Source of the DNA: Chromobotia macracanthus
Lineage: Eukaryota > Chordata > Actinopteri > Cypriniformes > Botiidae
Direction of reading: 5' to 3'
Assembly (NCBI GenBank): GCA_036877525.1
Contig: JAZGTH010000008.1
Span: 10,942,001-11,006,000 of the forward strand
Length of the DNA stretch: 64,000 nt
In this document: positions 20,001 to 30,022 of the stretch, in pieces
How the letters are laid out: each line of letters starts with the position of its first letter
Numbering within the stretch: position 1 is the first letter of the stretch
Position numbers and translations under genes: made by a program
Notes under the pieces: generated by a model
Told to the model about the DNA's origin: nothing
The model's database searches: none
What the model saw: only the letters and a program-made list of their open reading frames with translations

Positions 20001-23000
20001 CCTGAAACTATGAGCTAACCAGACAAGAGGGAGGTGAGATCATCGCTCTCATACCCAGCCAGCAGTTATATCTTCTCAACCAAAACAATTGCGCAAAAGT
20101 TTCTGCCAAGATTACATAAGAAGAGGAGATATGATGTTAATGTGCCATTTATAGTTTTATATTTGATATTGTTACCCTTTCACATCTCAGAACATTGGCA
20201 GACATTCTCTAAAAGTTCTCTCAGAGTTATCAAAAACGTTCTTGCAGTAACGTTAGTGGAACTCTTTCTCATTATATATCATATATATCAAAACATTATT
20301 CTAAGTTATTAGTGTTATGTTTTAAAAAATTACAGAATTAAAAAATGCTTGAATGTTCTTATAACCAAACAGTAACAACGTTTAAAAAGAGAATGGATGT
20401 GGATGTGTTTGTAGCGTTTAATCGGCAGATGTGTTTGTGGACGTCTGATGTCCTGTGGTGACATTAAGGGTATCGTTTTGTTCCACACATACAGGAATCA
20501 GAAGACAGATGCGTGTTCCAAACACCGGTCATCCTCTCCCTCCGATCTTCTGACCACATGCCCTGACTCTCAAAGCGTTGCTAGAACCGAAGGTCCTAGT
20601 GTAATGGGAAAAGACGTCAAGGAGGAGCAGAACCGTCTCCGAGGATTTGAGGTTTGCTGCACTGCCTCCAAAACTGTGTGTTAGAATGTGATTATAAATG
20701 GCTAGTCATGACCACACTGAAAAGTACATCTGAACTGAGTTTTCTGCTCAGTAAGACCTTGAACACAAAGACTATAAATTTTGTATCCCTGTGGACATAT
20801 GATCTTCTTTAGACACTGAAGTTACTTTGTTTCTGATGAACTGATGTTTTTTTTTTTCAAATTATTGAAAAATAATAATGGCCTTTAGCAAATCCATTTA
20901 AATCATTACGTCAGATTGAATTCTCTTTGCTGTTTGTTTCATTATTGATTTTGGAACTGAATTGGTAAACATGGAGGATTCATTTGTGTACGTGGTGCAA
21001 ACAGTGTGAGATTTAAATGCTTAGGTGTTAATTCAAGTCCCTAAATGTTGAGAAATAGTAGTAAGTGATGCTTGCCTTATTAAACACTAGACGATCCAAA
21101 ACACCCATTAACTATAGTCTGGAATAATCATTGTGTAAGATTAAGTGTCTTAAAGTTAATTTAATGGACTCGTTGGATCCAGTTCAATCCCGTTGGATCC
21201 AAGGGAATTACTTATGTGACACTGTGATCAGCCTAAGATCATTATCTTAATCTTTGCCTGAACATGTATTTCTGTGCAGTGCTCTCCAAGCATGTGGGCC
21301 CATAAGATGTGGAGTCAGATTGAGGAATGTTCTTTAGGGAGTCGAGGCTCGGAAAGCAGCTGCTACAAACTGGACAGCATCTCGGAGAAACAGGACATGG
21401 ACAGGAAGAGGTTCAGTTACTATTTATTTTACAATGAATCTGTGGATAATGAAGTAAATGGTCTGTGAATGTGTGATGTCATTCCATGCAACAGATGTCA
21501 AGATGTAGCTCTTGAATAGTTTTGATTAGTTTTGAATAGTTTGTAATGTTTTTCTAGCTGTATCAGCCAGATGTCTGAAACAACACATACGCCCTCTAAT
21601 AAACATCTTACACCCTGCAAGATGTCAAACGAGCCGACAGCATCCCGTGAAATGGTAATCAGAAAATGCAACTTCTCAGCATGCTGCTCAGTTAAACCGA
21701 TGTCGGTTAAACTCTGTATATGTCTCTCTGTTATGAAATGAATTCAGGTGCATCTGTGCTTGAAGGACAACACAAATGTGAGCGACAGAGAAGATCATGA
21801 GTGCTCAAAGCAAAGTCAAGAGCACAAAATAGAGGAACTCCTGAGCCAGGTGGAAGTCCTCTGGGATGTCCTGCAGAAGAACTATGGAGAGAACGATGAG
21901 GTTAAGCCAGCTGCAAAAGAACCAACCGGAAATAAGTTTGAACAGATAGGACCAGATTCCCCACTTTCTAACCATCTCCCTGAAAGTGTAGAAGAAGAAA
22001 GTTCTGGGATGCTTGCAAAGTTCCTTGAACTTCTGGATCTCAGCGGTTATCACAAAATGAGTCAGGTAAACCAAACATCACAAATATCATCACCTCTGCT
22101 GTTAATGACTACAGTTAATGACACATACCAGTAATGATTCCATAATCTTCAAACTTATAACGTATTTATTTGTGCATGATTTTGACAAATGTTATAAAGC
22201 ACACAGACACTTAGACAGTTGTGAATGTGTTTTAGGATGCTCCAAACACCCTAAATAGTCCAGAAATGGCAGAAGCTACAGAAATGTCACTGGATCTGCT
22301 GGGTGACCACACTGATGGAGAAAGATCACAGAAGTTTGACCAAACCACAGAGGAGCTGCAGATCTCGGTACGAGTTTCCTTCATAGCAGTGGATACTTAT
22401 ATAAGAAAAAAAGAGGAGAAGAAAGACTTAAAAAATAATAAATGAATTGCAATAATGGCTGACAAAACTAAAAATACGTCTGTGTCATTTGTAGACAGAT
22501 TCAGATTTAGTTCAGATTTTAGTTATATAATAAAATGTATACATTGTCACTTAAGTGTCCAAATACCTTTTTGGATCGCTGTATGTTTTCCCTCGGCAAT
22601 CAGATTCAGTATCAAGTGTTTTGTTTTTCCTCAGCTGTCGACTCTAACACTGCGTATAAACCAGCATCTCTCTCGCTGTGCTGAGCTCAGCATGGATCTC
22701 CTGGACATAGAAACAGACATGACGGTGCTCTGTGACTCTGATCTGAGTGGACTGGATGGGCTACATGAGCAGCAAGATGACCTAGAGGTCAGATGATAAG
22801 GTCACTCATTGACTGACCTCAGACCTGTGTGTGCAGTGATGTATTGATCAGTAATGTACTTCTTAAACACTTAAATACTTGTGGAGGATTAAATCAGCCT
22901 AAGCTGGTTTGGTGGCTTGCTGCCATGCTGATGTGAAGTTTTTATCTCACAAAGGCTCATTATCACATCATTGAGGGTGAGGTGAAGGAGATGGAGAGAC

Positions 23001-26000
23001 TGGCCAGTCAGCTACAGGTTCCTTCCCCAGGACAGAGAGACTCTCTGATGGAAGAGATTCAGGCGATCCTGCAGGCTTGGGAGGAAGCAGGCCGCAACAT
23101 GGCTGAGAACAGAGCTCGTCTGGAGAAGTTCCATCAGATTCAGGACTATTTTGAAAACTACCTTGCCATGATGTAAGAAGAGAAAGCCTGACTAACGCAG
23201 ACAGTTACCATCATTCGACTGTATAGTGGTTCTCAACAGGTAGAGCAATGCCAAAAAATGAGTGACGAGTCTGTTCTGATAAGGTTCTGGATTAAACAAT
23301 GCTAAATGTAAATAAACTGCATTTGGTTATAAAATTGTGATGTGTTAGCATATAAAAATAAAAAAAGGATATTTATAAAAAAGGGAGGAAAAAACTAACG
23401 TCATGTTATTTTGGCATCTGTCGCTTGGTGGAAGCAAGCCAAACTGGACAGGTTGAGTGACATCATGACATGACCTCATCTATATAAACCATGAAAACCC
23501 TGTGACACTTGGCACTGTGTTAAATGTACAAAACCTGTCATCTGCAGCAAAACCTGTTGAGAACCACTCAGTGTTTCATATTCAATGTCAGCAGCTTTAG
23601 TAAGGCAGCATTTCTCTGTATTAGTATTCTCTGTATTTAATAATAGCTGTTATATTAGATGAGGTAATTGGTTAGATTGGAGCAACCCGGTTAACAATTT
23701 TAGGTTGTAAAAACATTTCCCGAACGTTTCCATTAAGTAACAAAAATGTTCAAAACGTCCAGTTTTTTAGTTGTTGTAGTAAAGTCATTGCTTGGTCATA
23801 AAAACATTATTTAAACATTTTATTAATTCTGTAGGGTTTTTAAACATGTTCCTTTAACAACTTAAAAGTAACATTTATGATATATATGATATATAATGTA
23901 AAACAGTACTTCTAACCTTACTGAAAATACGATTTTAATAACTTTGAGAGAACTTTGACTTTGAGAGAACTTTGAGAGAACGTTAGCCAGCATTCTGAGA
24001 ATGTTCCCTGTTATACATTATAATGTCAGCAGTTTAGTAGGCAGTATTTTTTCATGTTAGGCCTTTAATGGCATCTTTAATAACAGCTGTGACATTCAGT
24101 AAGGTAATCGGTTAGATTGAAGTAATCTGTTTTGATACAATCTCTCTGTGTCCTGCAGCACATGGACAGAAAACACCAGATCCTGTATTCTCACCGGCAA
24201 TTCGGCGTGGAGAGAAAGTGAAGTAACAAAGATCGATCGCAGCATTGAAACAAAGCTGGATGAGTTTAACAGACTGGCTGCAGATGGTCAAATGATTGTG
24301 CAAGAAGAAAGTGAGTTTAAAAACATGGTGAGTGTGTCACTGATTTACTCAAACTTGCCACATGGCAAAACAAGTTCTGCTGTTTAAATATGTGAGGTTC
24401 ATCTGCGTTCACGACCATGTGATTATCGTTATAATGTTTTCTTGATGGTATCCATAATGTCTGCAGATCAAGGAGAGGACAGATGAGCTGCAAAGCATGC
24501 TGAGATGGATTCAGGTCAACTGGAATGCTCAGAGAGAGCAGCTTAAAGGAGAGAAGAATGAGAGACGAGAGGAGACAAATGATGCTGGCCAGCAGGACGT
24601 TTCTGTACGACTTGCGTTACTAACAATAACTAAATAACATTAAAACTGCAATCCGTAACTCTTGCCTTTCTACTGCCATCTCTGTTTAAATGATACAATT
24701 GCAGAGTTATTTTTCTTAACATTGGTGATGAGATGCTGCATCATCTACAGTACCTGGCAGTAGTCGGATCTTCTTTCTGTTTACAGACGGACATTTCTCA
24801 ATTATTATTATTATAAACTTACCGTGGGGATTTGTGGTAAAATAAGGAGATCGTGTTGAACACAGATCTGTCATGCACTTGCTCAGTAACTGTCTAATTT
24901 TTGTTCATTTTTAACCCAAAAAGTGGTAGATTGCAGCTTTAAATAAAAAAAACTTTGAATCTTTACTTAGAAAGTTAGAATTAGAAAATTAAAAGGATAA
25001 TGTACAGTCAATCTCTACTATTGTGAAATGAAACCTTCATTTCCTCATTTGATTGAGGTCACCCTCAAGGTATTTGTTTTGAGCCATGAAATATTTTAAA
25101 AGAAAGTGTGTGTTAATCTTTTAGGAAATACTTATTATTTATGTTCTCCATTTTAGGTAGTTCCTCTCAGAACTCCTGCATCTGAACATCTGTGCATTAC
25201 AAACACAGCAGACACAGGAGGTTCGATTAAAACACAGCCCTCTCCAAACACTTTTGAGCAACAGAAGAGACTTGAGGTGTCCAGTGTTGTCACTAAGGAG
25301 TCCTGCCTCTCGAAGACATCCCTGGGGTCCAGCATCTGTCTCATTCTGAGTTTTGATGAGCAGTCTACAGGCATCAACCACGTGACAAAACAATGGTCGC
25401 CCCACAATAATGAAGAACACTGCATCAAAAATGCCATTACTGCAGCAACCCAGAATGAAAAACACGTGAAGTCAACAAGCAACATTCAGGTTAACAGTGG
25501 ACAACAGTCTAACAGCAACTCAGTGCAAATGCAAGAGTCGCTGCAGGTGAGGCCAAATGAATCAGTCATCAATAAAGAGCCAGAACAGGAGTCATGCTGT
25601 GAGAATCTAGCACTAAACAACCACCAAGTGCAATCACCAAGCAAAGAGAAAGTGTCCAGTGATGTGTTTCCAGAAAGCATTCAACATCCGTCTTGCAACC
25701 ACCTAGAAGGGCATCTGCAGTCCCCAACTAACAACCAAAAACAGGAATTCTTCTCAGGTGCCGTTCAGATGCAAGAGCCGGAGCTACAGTTCATGCATCG
25801 AGCGCAAAACCAACAATCACTAAGCTACAGCCAAAAGCAGATGCGAGAATCATCTTATGAAAATCTAGAAACGAATCAACAGCCAACTTCAGACAAAAAT
25901 GAGCACCTGCAACATGCGGCGGCAGCTGAAGTCACTCATAGAGTAAGTATGACTTCAAATAGAGCGTGTCAAGCCCCAGACACATTCCAAACTGAGCTCA

Positions 26001-29000
26001 AAGCCTGCACACAAACCAGACGTGTGCTTATTGTTTCTGTTCTGTACATCCTGTCCCATGTGGCAAAAGAATGACCTCATGAGGTTTCCATGGTGTTGCA
26101 GGCTTTGAAATGCATTCTGGTTCTGCGTAAGGATGTACCCAGCTAACAATTTTAGGTTGTAGGAATGTTTTCCTAACATTTCTATTAAGTAACAAAAACA
26201 TTAAAAATGTTATTTTGAAAGTTCTAGGAACATTGAAGCTGTTGCTTAGGTATAAGAGTGAAGGAATGCTCTGCAAAGCCTGCACATGCCATAGAGCAGG
26301 ATTTATTCACTTGGCCTGTGATCAGGTTAGTCATGCTTCAGCTATTACCATCACAGCTGGGTACATATGCATTCAAGAGCCATAGGGTTCTTAACCCTTC
26401 AGAATGTGTGTGGCCCATTATTATCTGGCTGTGCAATATGGGTTTGTTTTTTGAGACTGACCAGCTAACAATTTTATGTTGTAGGAACGTTTCCCTATCA
26501 TTTTAGTTAGTAACAAAAACGTTAAAAATGTCATTTTGAACATTCAAAGAATGTCCATTTTTTTGAATGTTGTATTAATGTTATTCAGACATTTTTATTT
26601 TGAAAGTTTAAAAAACATCCAAAACATCAATTTTTTAAACATTGTATTAACATTATTCGGACATGTTTTAATTCTGTAACATTTTTTAAACAACTTAGGA
26701 ATAATTTTTGGTCATATAATATATAACATTATAAAAGTTCTACTAAAGTTACTGCAAATACGTTTTTGATCACTTTTAGAGAACCAACGTTCTGAGATGT
26801 TAGCAGGGTGTATGTTGTCTCCCAGCAAGATGCTTATCTTTGCATTTGTCTCCTTGGCAGGTTTTCACGTATTTTCATGTGTCAGATAGTTACAGATCTG
26901 CAGATCGAGCTTTGGAAGTGGTCTCCCCCACAACATGCAAACGCAGAGGACGCAATAACACCTGCCATTTCCTGCGCTTCTCTGTCTTCAGCTCATTCAT
27001 CCTCCATATCTGCCTATGATGTCACACCCGAGGGAGAAACTGTTTGTAACCAGAACAGATTCAAAGTCAGTTCTGTGTTCACATTGAAAGAGCCAATCAG
27101 AAGTCTGGAGCCAGAGTATGGGAGGCATTCCACACTTGGCATTGTGGGATTGAAAAGGTCTGGCAAACGTTCAAACATTTTCAGGCGAAGGTGCAACACT
27201 TGGCCAGAAGGGGAGAGGAGAGGAAAAGAAAATAAGATAAACACCAAACTTCAGGTTTTTGTTAAAAAAAGTGAGATGATGGTGGATTTTGTCATGGAAG
27301 ACAAGTCCAGCTCTGTTACTTTTCTAGGGGACAGTGCACATAACACTAGCAAGACTCCAAGTGGACCTGTTACAAACATCTGCTCATATCTGTCTCTGGG
27401 ATCCACACTCAGCTTCAGTCTTCCCAAACGTTTCCACAGCAGTGTTTCAGATCTGGAAAATAAAATGGAGATTAGACCTACCATGATTTATAACACGTCT
27501 GACTTAAACAACCAATCCCTACCCTCAGTTCAAACTTCAGCCGTTTTGAAACCACATCCTGCAATGCAGATAGAACCAGCGATTCACTCTGAAGAATCTG
27601 AAGTGGACTCTGGATCTGCTTGCAAAGCTGTAAATATGAAAGATTTAGAAGATACAGAAAAACCAACCACTGAAGTCAAAACCCAACAGTTAAATGACAG
27701 CACAGCATCTGTCTGGATGCAAGAGGAGGTGCTAACTGCTGAGTGCACTCAGTGGCCAAATAAAGACCATGATAAACATCAACAAGCACTAAAGAGCAGT
27801 AATGTTTTCTCCAGCCAACACAAAACCTCTTCTTCTGCGGTAAGCGGCTTCCCTTTAAGTAGTCAATGCGGTTCACTGTGTCTCTCTTCCGCAGGCTGTG
27901 GTCATAAATGCCTTAGTGTTCACACCAAACTAAAAGACTTGAACAGTCACTTATACTACACAACATCCAAGTATATGAAGAGAAACTCCCCAAACTTCCC
28001 ACTGCGGGTCTTGTCTAATGGGCTGGATGAGTTTGGATCTCAGAAGAGTGCTCGCATCATAAACTGTGGTGTGAGAGGCTGTGCAGTGTGTTTTATTGAT
28101 ACAGTTAAAGAGACTGAAGATGCAGGAGTCGTCTGTGCATCTGACTTCAGCACAGAGGGGGCTCTGCAGCCGGGACACTGGCTCTTCCAACAGGAGGAAG
28201 AAGAGCTGGAAGATATATGGAGAGGAAGAGTGGGTAATCTCACTGCAGACTGTACTATGGAAACAAAAATGGATGAAGAAACAGGTAAGAGAAGACTTTA
28301 ACAGTAGAGGTAATCACTAATATTTACGAATTGAATGGTTACCTGCTATGGGTTTGAACTTAAGTAGAATTAAGATGGTATGAAATTCAACTTCAAAACG
28401 GTTTAAGTGTAATTTTAACTAGAAAAGTAAAGTTTGTGCAGAGAAGTGTTGTTGTTTGGAGACACTGATATGGCGTCATATGGTTTCACTACAGTGTCAT
28501 ATTTATATTAGGTGTGGCCAGACAATGTGATGCAAGCAGATGTGTGATAGCAAGAAGCGCCATCTGTTGGACGTGCAAATGAGAAAGAAGTGCTGCTCAG
28601 ATGATTTCTCAGCAGGTCACTAAACAACATTTACATGATTGTTTTACAAGAGTGTAAGGAACAGCTGTAAAGAGATGATAAAATACAATTTACAATTTGC
28701 AACTGTAAATATACAGAAAGAGAGATCATCTGAGAATTGTGCAAAGAACAACTGCATCCTTCAGTGAAGAACCAGCTAACAGGGAACGTTCTCAAAACAT
28801 TGGCTAATGTTTCTTATCAAAAACGTTAAAAAGGTTATCAAAAACGTTCTTGCAGTAATGTTAGTAGAACATGTATCAAAAAATATTAATCTTAAGTTGT
28901 TAGTGGAATGTTTGTAAATGTTACAGAAAAAAACCTGTACCTGTACAGAAAAAGTTTAAATCTTATAGCCAAACAGAAGTATAAATACAGCAAACTGGAC

Positions 29001-29685
29001 GTTTTGAACGTTCCTAGAACTTACAAAATAATGGTTTAATGTTTTTATTACTTTAGGAAACATTAGGAAAACATTATTATAAATTGTTAGATGGGGAGTG
29101 TAACAAAGAGCGTCTGCATTTGTGTTAGATATTGTATGCTCCAGTTATTAATCATAAAACGGTGTGGTCTTCATTACACTGATGTATACTCCAGGCTGTA
29201 ATAATAATAGTGCCTCGTGGGAACGACAGGAAATTGATTGTCATGTCGGACAGCTGTACTGGGCCCCAAACACAGCTTTAAAAGTAGGCCAGAATTCCCC
29301 TTTGGACTTTAAAGTGTGCTTAAAAACTCAGTATATGAGTGAGTATATGATGTGACATGCTTATTTATAGTCAAACATTATATTTTCTCTTTTAATGACA
29401 GGTTAATTTCTTTTTTAATTGCAGGATTATCAGTCACAGCCTCCATGGGACCGGTTAGCCTCACTTTACATGGATGAGATGGGATATTTTGGACACTTGA
29501 CCCATGCACATCAGTGGCAAAATGGATTATTGTGGATTCTCCCATTTCACAATCCGGATTGTTTTGAACGGCTCACACTATATCTGCTGTACATGAATGA
29601 TGCTGTACATGTAATTTTTCGTTGTCGTCAATGTGGTAAATGCAAAACGTATATTATCGATTATGATCGATCCACAGTCCTGTAA
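14450..29685 (+). CDS. unrecognised spectrin-repeat-like protein, about 1,682 aa, 19 exons
   Basis: Exons: 14450-14875, 16743-16910, 17224-17321, 17412-17526, 17809-17886, 18139-18254, 20495-20651, 21280-21410, 21558-21654, 21748-22065, 22236-22367, 22635-22787, 22955-23172, 24159-24327, 24467-24604, 25157-25942, 26886-28284, 29195-29283, 29425-29685. All junctions are GT-AG and all phases close. The start ATG has an in-frame TAA 12 bases upstream. Residues about 225-345 and 613-838 form amphipathic helices with spectrin-repeat features (LSNLHPTLARRVTFKQTEV, ENWAFLQELL; DEFNRLAADGQMIVQEESEF). Residues about 839-1566 are polar, Ser/Gln/Glu-rich and probably disordered, with repeated QMQE/NNHQ-type phrases. 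The tail has a CRQCGKC cluster. No transmembrane or KASH segment is seen. It may be a relative of nesprin, CCDC141 or AKAP6-type spectrin-repeat scaffolds, but I cannot name it. The first exon may be preceded by a non-coding one. Confidence 0.85.
15718..16015 (+). mobile_element. family A MITE, copy 2
   Basis: Nearly complete, both termini readable (CAGCTTACAGGGAACGTTCC and CCTAAAATTGTTAGCTGGG), in intron 1 of the spectrin-repeat gene. Confidence 0.85.
16743..16910 (+). CDS. spectrin-repeat gene exon 2
   Basis: 56 codons including KIKNLHYDYSMPAFPHDQAE and LKDFENSLIQLTTSLDLSQ. Acceptor TTTACAG, donor GTGATA. A short HYDY phrase recalls CCDC141 but is not sufficient for assignment. Confidence 0.85.
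16983..17095 (+). mobile_element. family A MITE, copy 3 (5' fragment)
   Basis: Starts CCCAGCTAACAGGAAATGTTGG only 73 bp after exon 2. The centre is replaced by an (AT)n run at 17027-17052 and the right half is lost. Confidence 0.65.
17224..17321 (+). CDS. spectrin-repeat gene exon 3
   Basis: EEPKMPYQKKTEIGDLDLEM and LRRPTPGDHIDK. The final Ser codon is split with exon 4. Acceptor AACCAG, donor GTAAGG. Confidence 0.85.
17412..17526 (+). CDS. spectrin-repeat gene exon 4
   Basis: WLKLRSLLRDYRQDLMLALE then VSSFYQQADNIISGINCK, the first clear long helix with the heptad spacing of a spectrin repeat. Donor GTTGAG. Confidence 0.88.
17550..17768 (+). mobile_element. family A MITE, copy 4 (5'-truncated)
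   Basis: Lacks the GGGAACGTTCT end. Begins within AGTTATCAAAAACATTCTTG and keeps the ACAACCTAAAATTGTTAGCT end, 40 bp before exon 5. Confidence 0.75.
17809..17886 (+). CDS. spectrin-repeat gene exon 5
   Basis: 26 codons, RNILIITDVHKSSQDRETRE and IACQIN. Acceptor TTGCAG, donor GTGAGT. Confidence 0.85.
18139..18254 (+). CDS. spectrin-repeat gene exon 6
   Basis: MLNESASRLSNLHPTLARRV and QTEVQENWAFLQELL: helices B and C of a spectrin-like repeat with the hallmark Trp in ENW. Donor GTAAAC. Confidence 0.88.
18708..19034 (+). mobile_element. family B MITE, copy 4
   Basis: Full-length copy in intron 6: GTTAACGCTGCAATCTGTAA at the left, GTTACGGATTGGAGCTTTAA at the right. Confidence 0.8.
19382..19605 (-). 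mobile_element. family A MITE, copy 5
   Basis: Inverted relative to copies 1-4: begins CAGCTAACAATTTAGGTTG, ends GAATGTTCCCTGTTAGCTAG. Internally shortened to about 225 bp. Confidence 0.8.
20180..20395 (+). mobile_element. family A MITE, copy 6 (both ends decayed)
   Basis: Retains CTCTAAAAGTTCTCTCAGAG and TTCTTGCAGTAACGTTAGTG plus the central AT block, about 100 bp before exon 7. Confidence 0.7.
20495..20651 (+). CDS. spectrin-repeat gene exon 7
   Basis: NQKTDACSKHRSSSPSDLLT on to QNRLRGFE; Ser/Thr-rich linker. Acceptor TACAG, donor GTTTGC (weak). Kept because phases on both sides agree. Confidence 0.75.
21280..21410 (+). CDS. spectrin-repeat gene exon 8
   Basis: CSPSMWAHKMWSQIEECSLG then linker to KQDMDRK. 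Acceptor GTGCAG, donor GTTCAG (weak). Split codon continues in exon 9. Confidence 0.75.
21558..21654 (+). CDS. spectrin-repeat gene exon 9
   Basis: CISQMSETTHTPSNKHLTPC and MSNEPTASREM. Acceptor TTTCTAG, donor GTAATC. Confidence 0.78.
21748..22065 (+). CDS. spectrin-repeat gene exon 10
   Basis: 106 codons: a helical segment (HKIEELLSQVEVLWDVLQKN) followed by an acidic linker and SSGMLAKFLELLDLSGYHKM. Acceptor ATTCAG, donor GTAAAC. Confidence 0.85.
22236..22367 (+). CDS. spectrin-repeat gene exon 11
   Basis: 44 codons, acidic: DAPNTLNSPEMAEATEMSLD and FDQTTEELQIS. Acceptor TTTTAG, donor GTACGA. Confidence 0.82.
22635..22787 (+). CDS. spectrin-repeat gene exon 12
   Basis: 51 codons of helix: LSTLTLRINQHLSRCAELSM and GLHEQQDDLE. 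Acceptor CCTCAG, donor GTCAGA. Starts the second repeat block. Confidence 0.87.
22955..23172 (+). CDS. spectrin-repeat gene exon 13
   Basis: Long helix pair: AHYHIIEGEVKEMERLASQL and EAGRNMAENRARLEKFHQIQ, nesprin-like in composition. Acceptor ACAAAG, donor GTAAGA. Confidence 0.88.
23584..24126. repeat. about 105-bp direct repeat bracketing a MITE
   Basis: The segment 23584-23690 (AATGTCAGCAGCTTTAGTAA to GTTAGATTGGAGCAA) recurs in diverged form at 24022-24126 (AATGTCAGCAGTTTAGTAGG to GTTAGATTGAAGTAA). Between them lies only the inverted family A MITE. Confidence 0.75.
23687..24013 (-). mobile_element. family A MITE, copy 7
   Basis: Begins CCGGTTAACAATTTTAGGTT and ends GAGAATGTTCCCTGTTAT. A short local duplication of ACTTTGAGAGA near 23941-23975 lengthens it. 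Confidence 0.82.
24159..24327 (+). CDS. spectrin-repeat gene exon 14
   Basis: TWTENTRSCILTGNSAWRES and SIETKLDEFNRLAADGQMIV. The second phrase is a typical spectrin helix A-B turn with Leu-X-X-X-Gly-X-X-hydrophobic spacing. Acceptor CTGCAG, donor GTGAGT. Confidence 0.88.
24467..24604 (+). CDS. spectrin-repeat gene exon 15
   Basis: 46 codons, IKERTDELQSMLRWIQVNWN and AQREQLKGEKNERREET; last helix of the repeat block. Acceptor TGCAG, donor GTACGA. Confidence 0.87.
24640..24942 (+). mobile_element. family B MITE, copy 5
   Basis: Inserted only 35 bp after exon 15: TTAAAACTGCAATCCGTAAC to GTAGATTGCAGCTTTAAA. Confidence 0.8.
25157..25942 (+). CDS. spectrin-repeat gene exon 16 (Gln/Ser-rich)
   Basis: 262 codons with no predicted fold: repeated phrases such as SVQMQESLQVRPNE, AVQMQEPELQFMHR and QKQMRESSYENLETNQQ suggest short degenerate internal repeats. 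Acceptor TTTTAG, donor GTAAGT. Confidence 0.85.
26138..26258 (-). mobile_element. family A MITE, copy 8 (fragment)
   Basis: Starts CCCAGCTAACAATTTTAGGT and stops after about 120 bp at GCTGTTGCTTAGGTATAAG; the other end is missing. Confidence 0.75.
26462..26808 (-). mobile_element. family A MITE, copy 9 (internal duplication)
   Basis: CAGCTAACAATTTTATGTTG to GAGATGTTAGCAGGG. The block ending TGTATTAATGTTATTCAGAC appears twice (about 26568-26590 and 26640-26662). It ends about 78 bp before exon 17. Confidence 0.8.
26886..28284 (+). CDS. spectrin-repeat gene exon 17 (largest)
   Basis: About 466 codons from IVTDLQIELWKWSPPQHANA. Includes a basic patch (RSGKRSNIFRRRCNTWPEGE), a motif LGSTLSFSLPKRFHSSVSDL, an acidic middle and a Cys-bearing end (CGVRGCAVCFID). 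The acceptor GTGTCAG is chosen because it joins in phase 0 to THR of exon 16; a second AG 27 bases on (CTGCAG, before ATCGAG) would also keep frame. Donor GTAAGA. Confidence 0.82.
28773..29095 (+). mobile_element. family A MITE, copy 10
   Basis: CAGCTAACAGGGAACGTTCT to AAATTGTTAGATGGGG, nearly full length, in intron 17. Confidence 0.85.
29195..29283 (+). CDS. spectrin-repeat gene exon 18
   Basis: CNNNSASWERQEIDCHVGQL and YWAPNTALK. Acceptor CTCCAG, donor GTAGGC. Phase closes on both sides but there is no homology support. Confidence 0.65.
29425..29685 (+). CDS. spectrin-repeat gene exon 19 (stop)
   Basis: 86 codons to TAA (29683-29685): DYQSQPPWDRLASLYMDEMG and VHVIFRCRQCGKCKTYIID. A GTAAAT just after the CQ-CG cluster could act as a donor, so the true end could lie elsewhere. 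Confidence 0.6.
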   Translation, partial: DYQSQPPWDRLASLYMDEMGYFGHLTHAHQWQNGLLWILPFHNPDCFERLTLYLLYMNDAVHVIFRCRQCGKCKTYIIDYDRSTVL

Positions 29686-29811
29686 TGTACACGATAAAGG
29701 TTTAGAGTTGCAGTTGCATATTCCCAACGCCAGGGGGAGCCCTTATCACACTTGTGCGCCCTGTGTACAGTCAACAGCATCTCTGTTCACAATATTTCCA
29801 GCTAACAACAC

Positions 29812-30022
29812 AATAAAAAAATGTGCACGACATAAGCATATAAAATCAACTTTAACCTGTCTTCGTTGCAATGAGATGTACATATGATAAAGCAGTTTTA
29901 TACTCATATTTTGTCAAATGACTATCATGGAGCATATATGTTACTGACTTATAAATGTATGTCTGTAATCGTAAAGTGCTGTTGGGTCGGGCACGTCCTT
30001 TCACTGTTTTGCACAAAATAAA
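29812..30022 (+). terminator. candidate poly(A) signals of the spectrin-repeat gene
   Basis: AATAAA occurs at 29812-29817 and 30017-30022, 127 and 332 bases after the stop codon. Confidence 0.5.

Noticed and set aside
26808..26885. Upstream extension of the large exon (MYVVSQQDAYLCIC)
   Set aside because: It is open only by chance and starts within MITE copy 9. Phase with the previous exon requires the acceptor at 26885.
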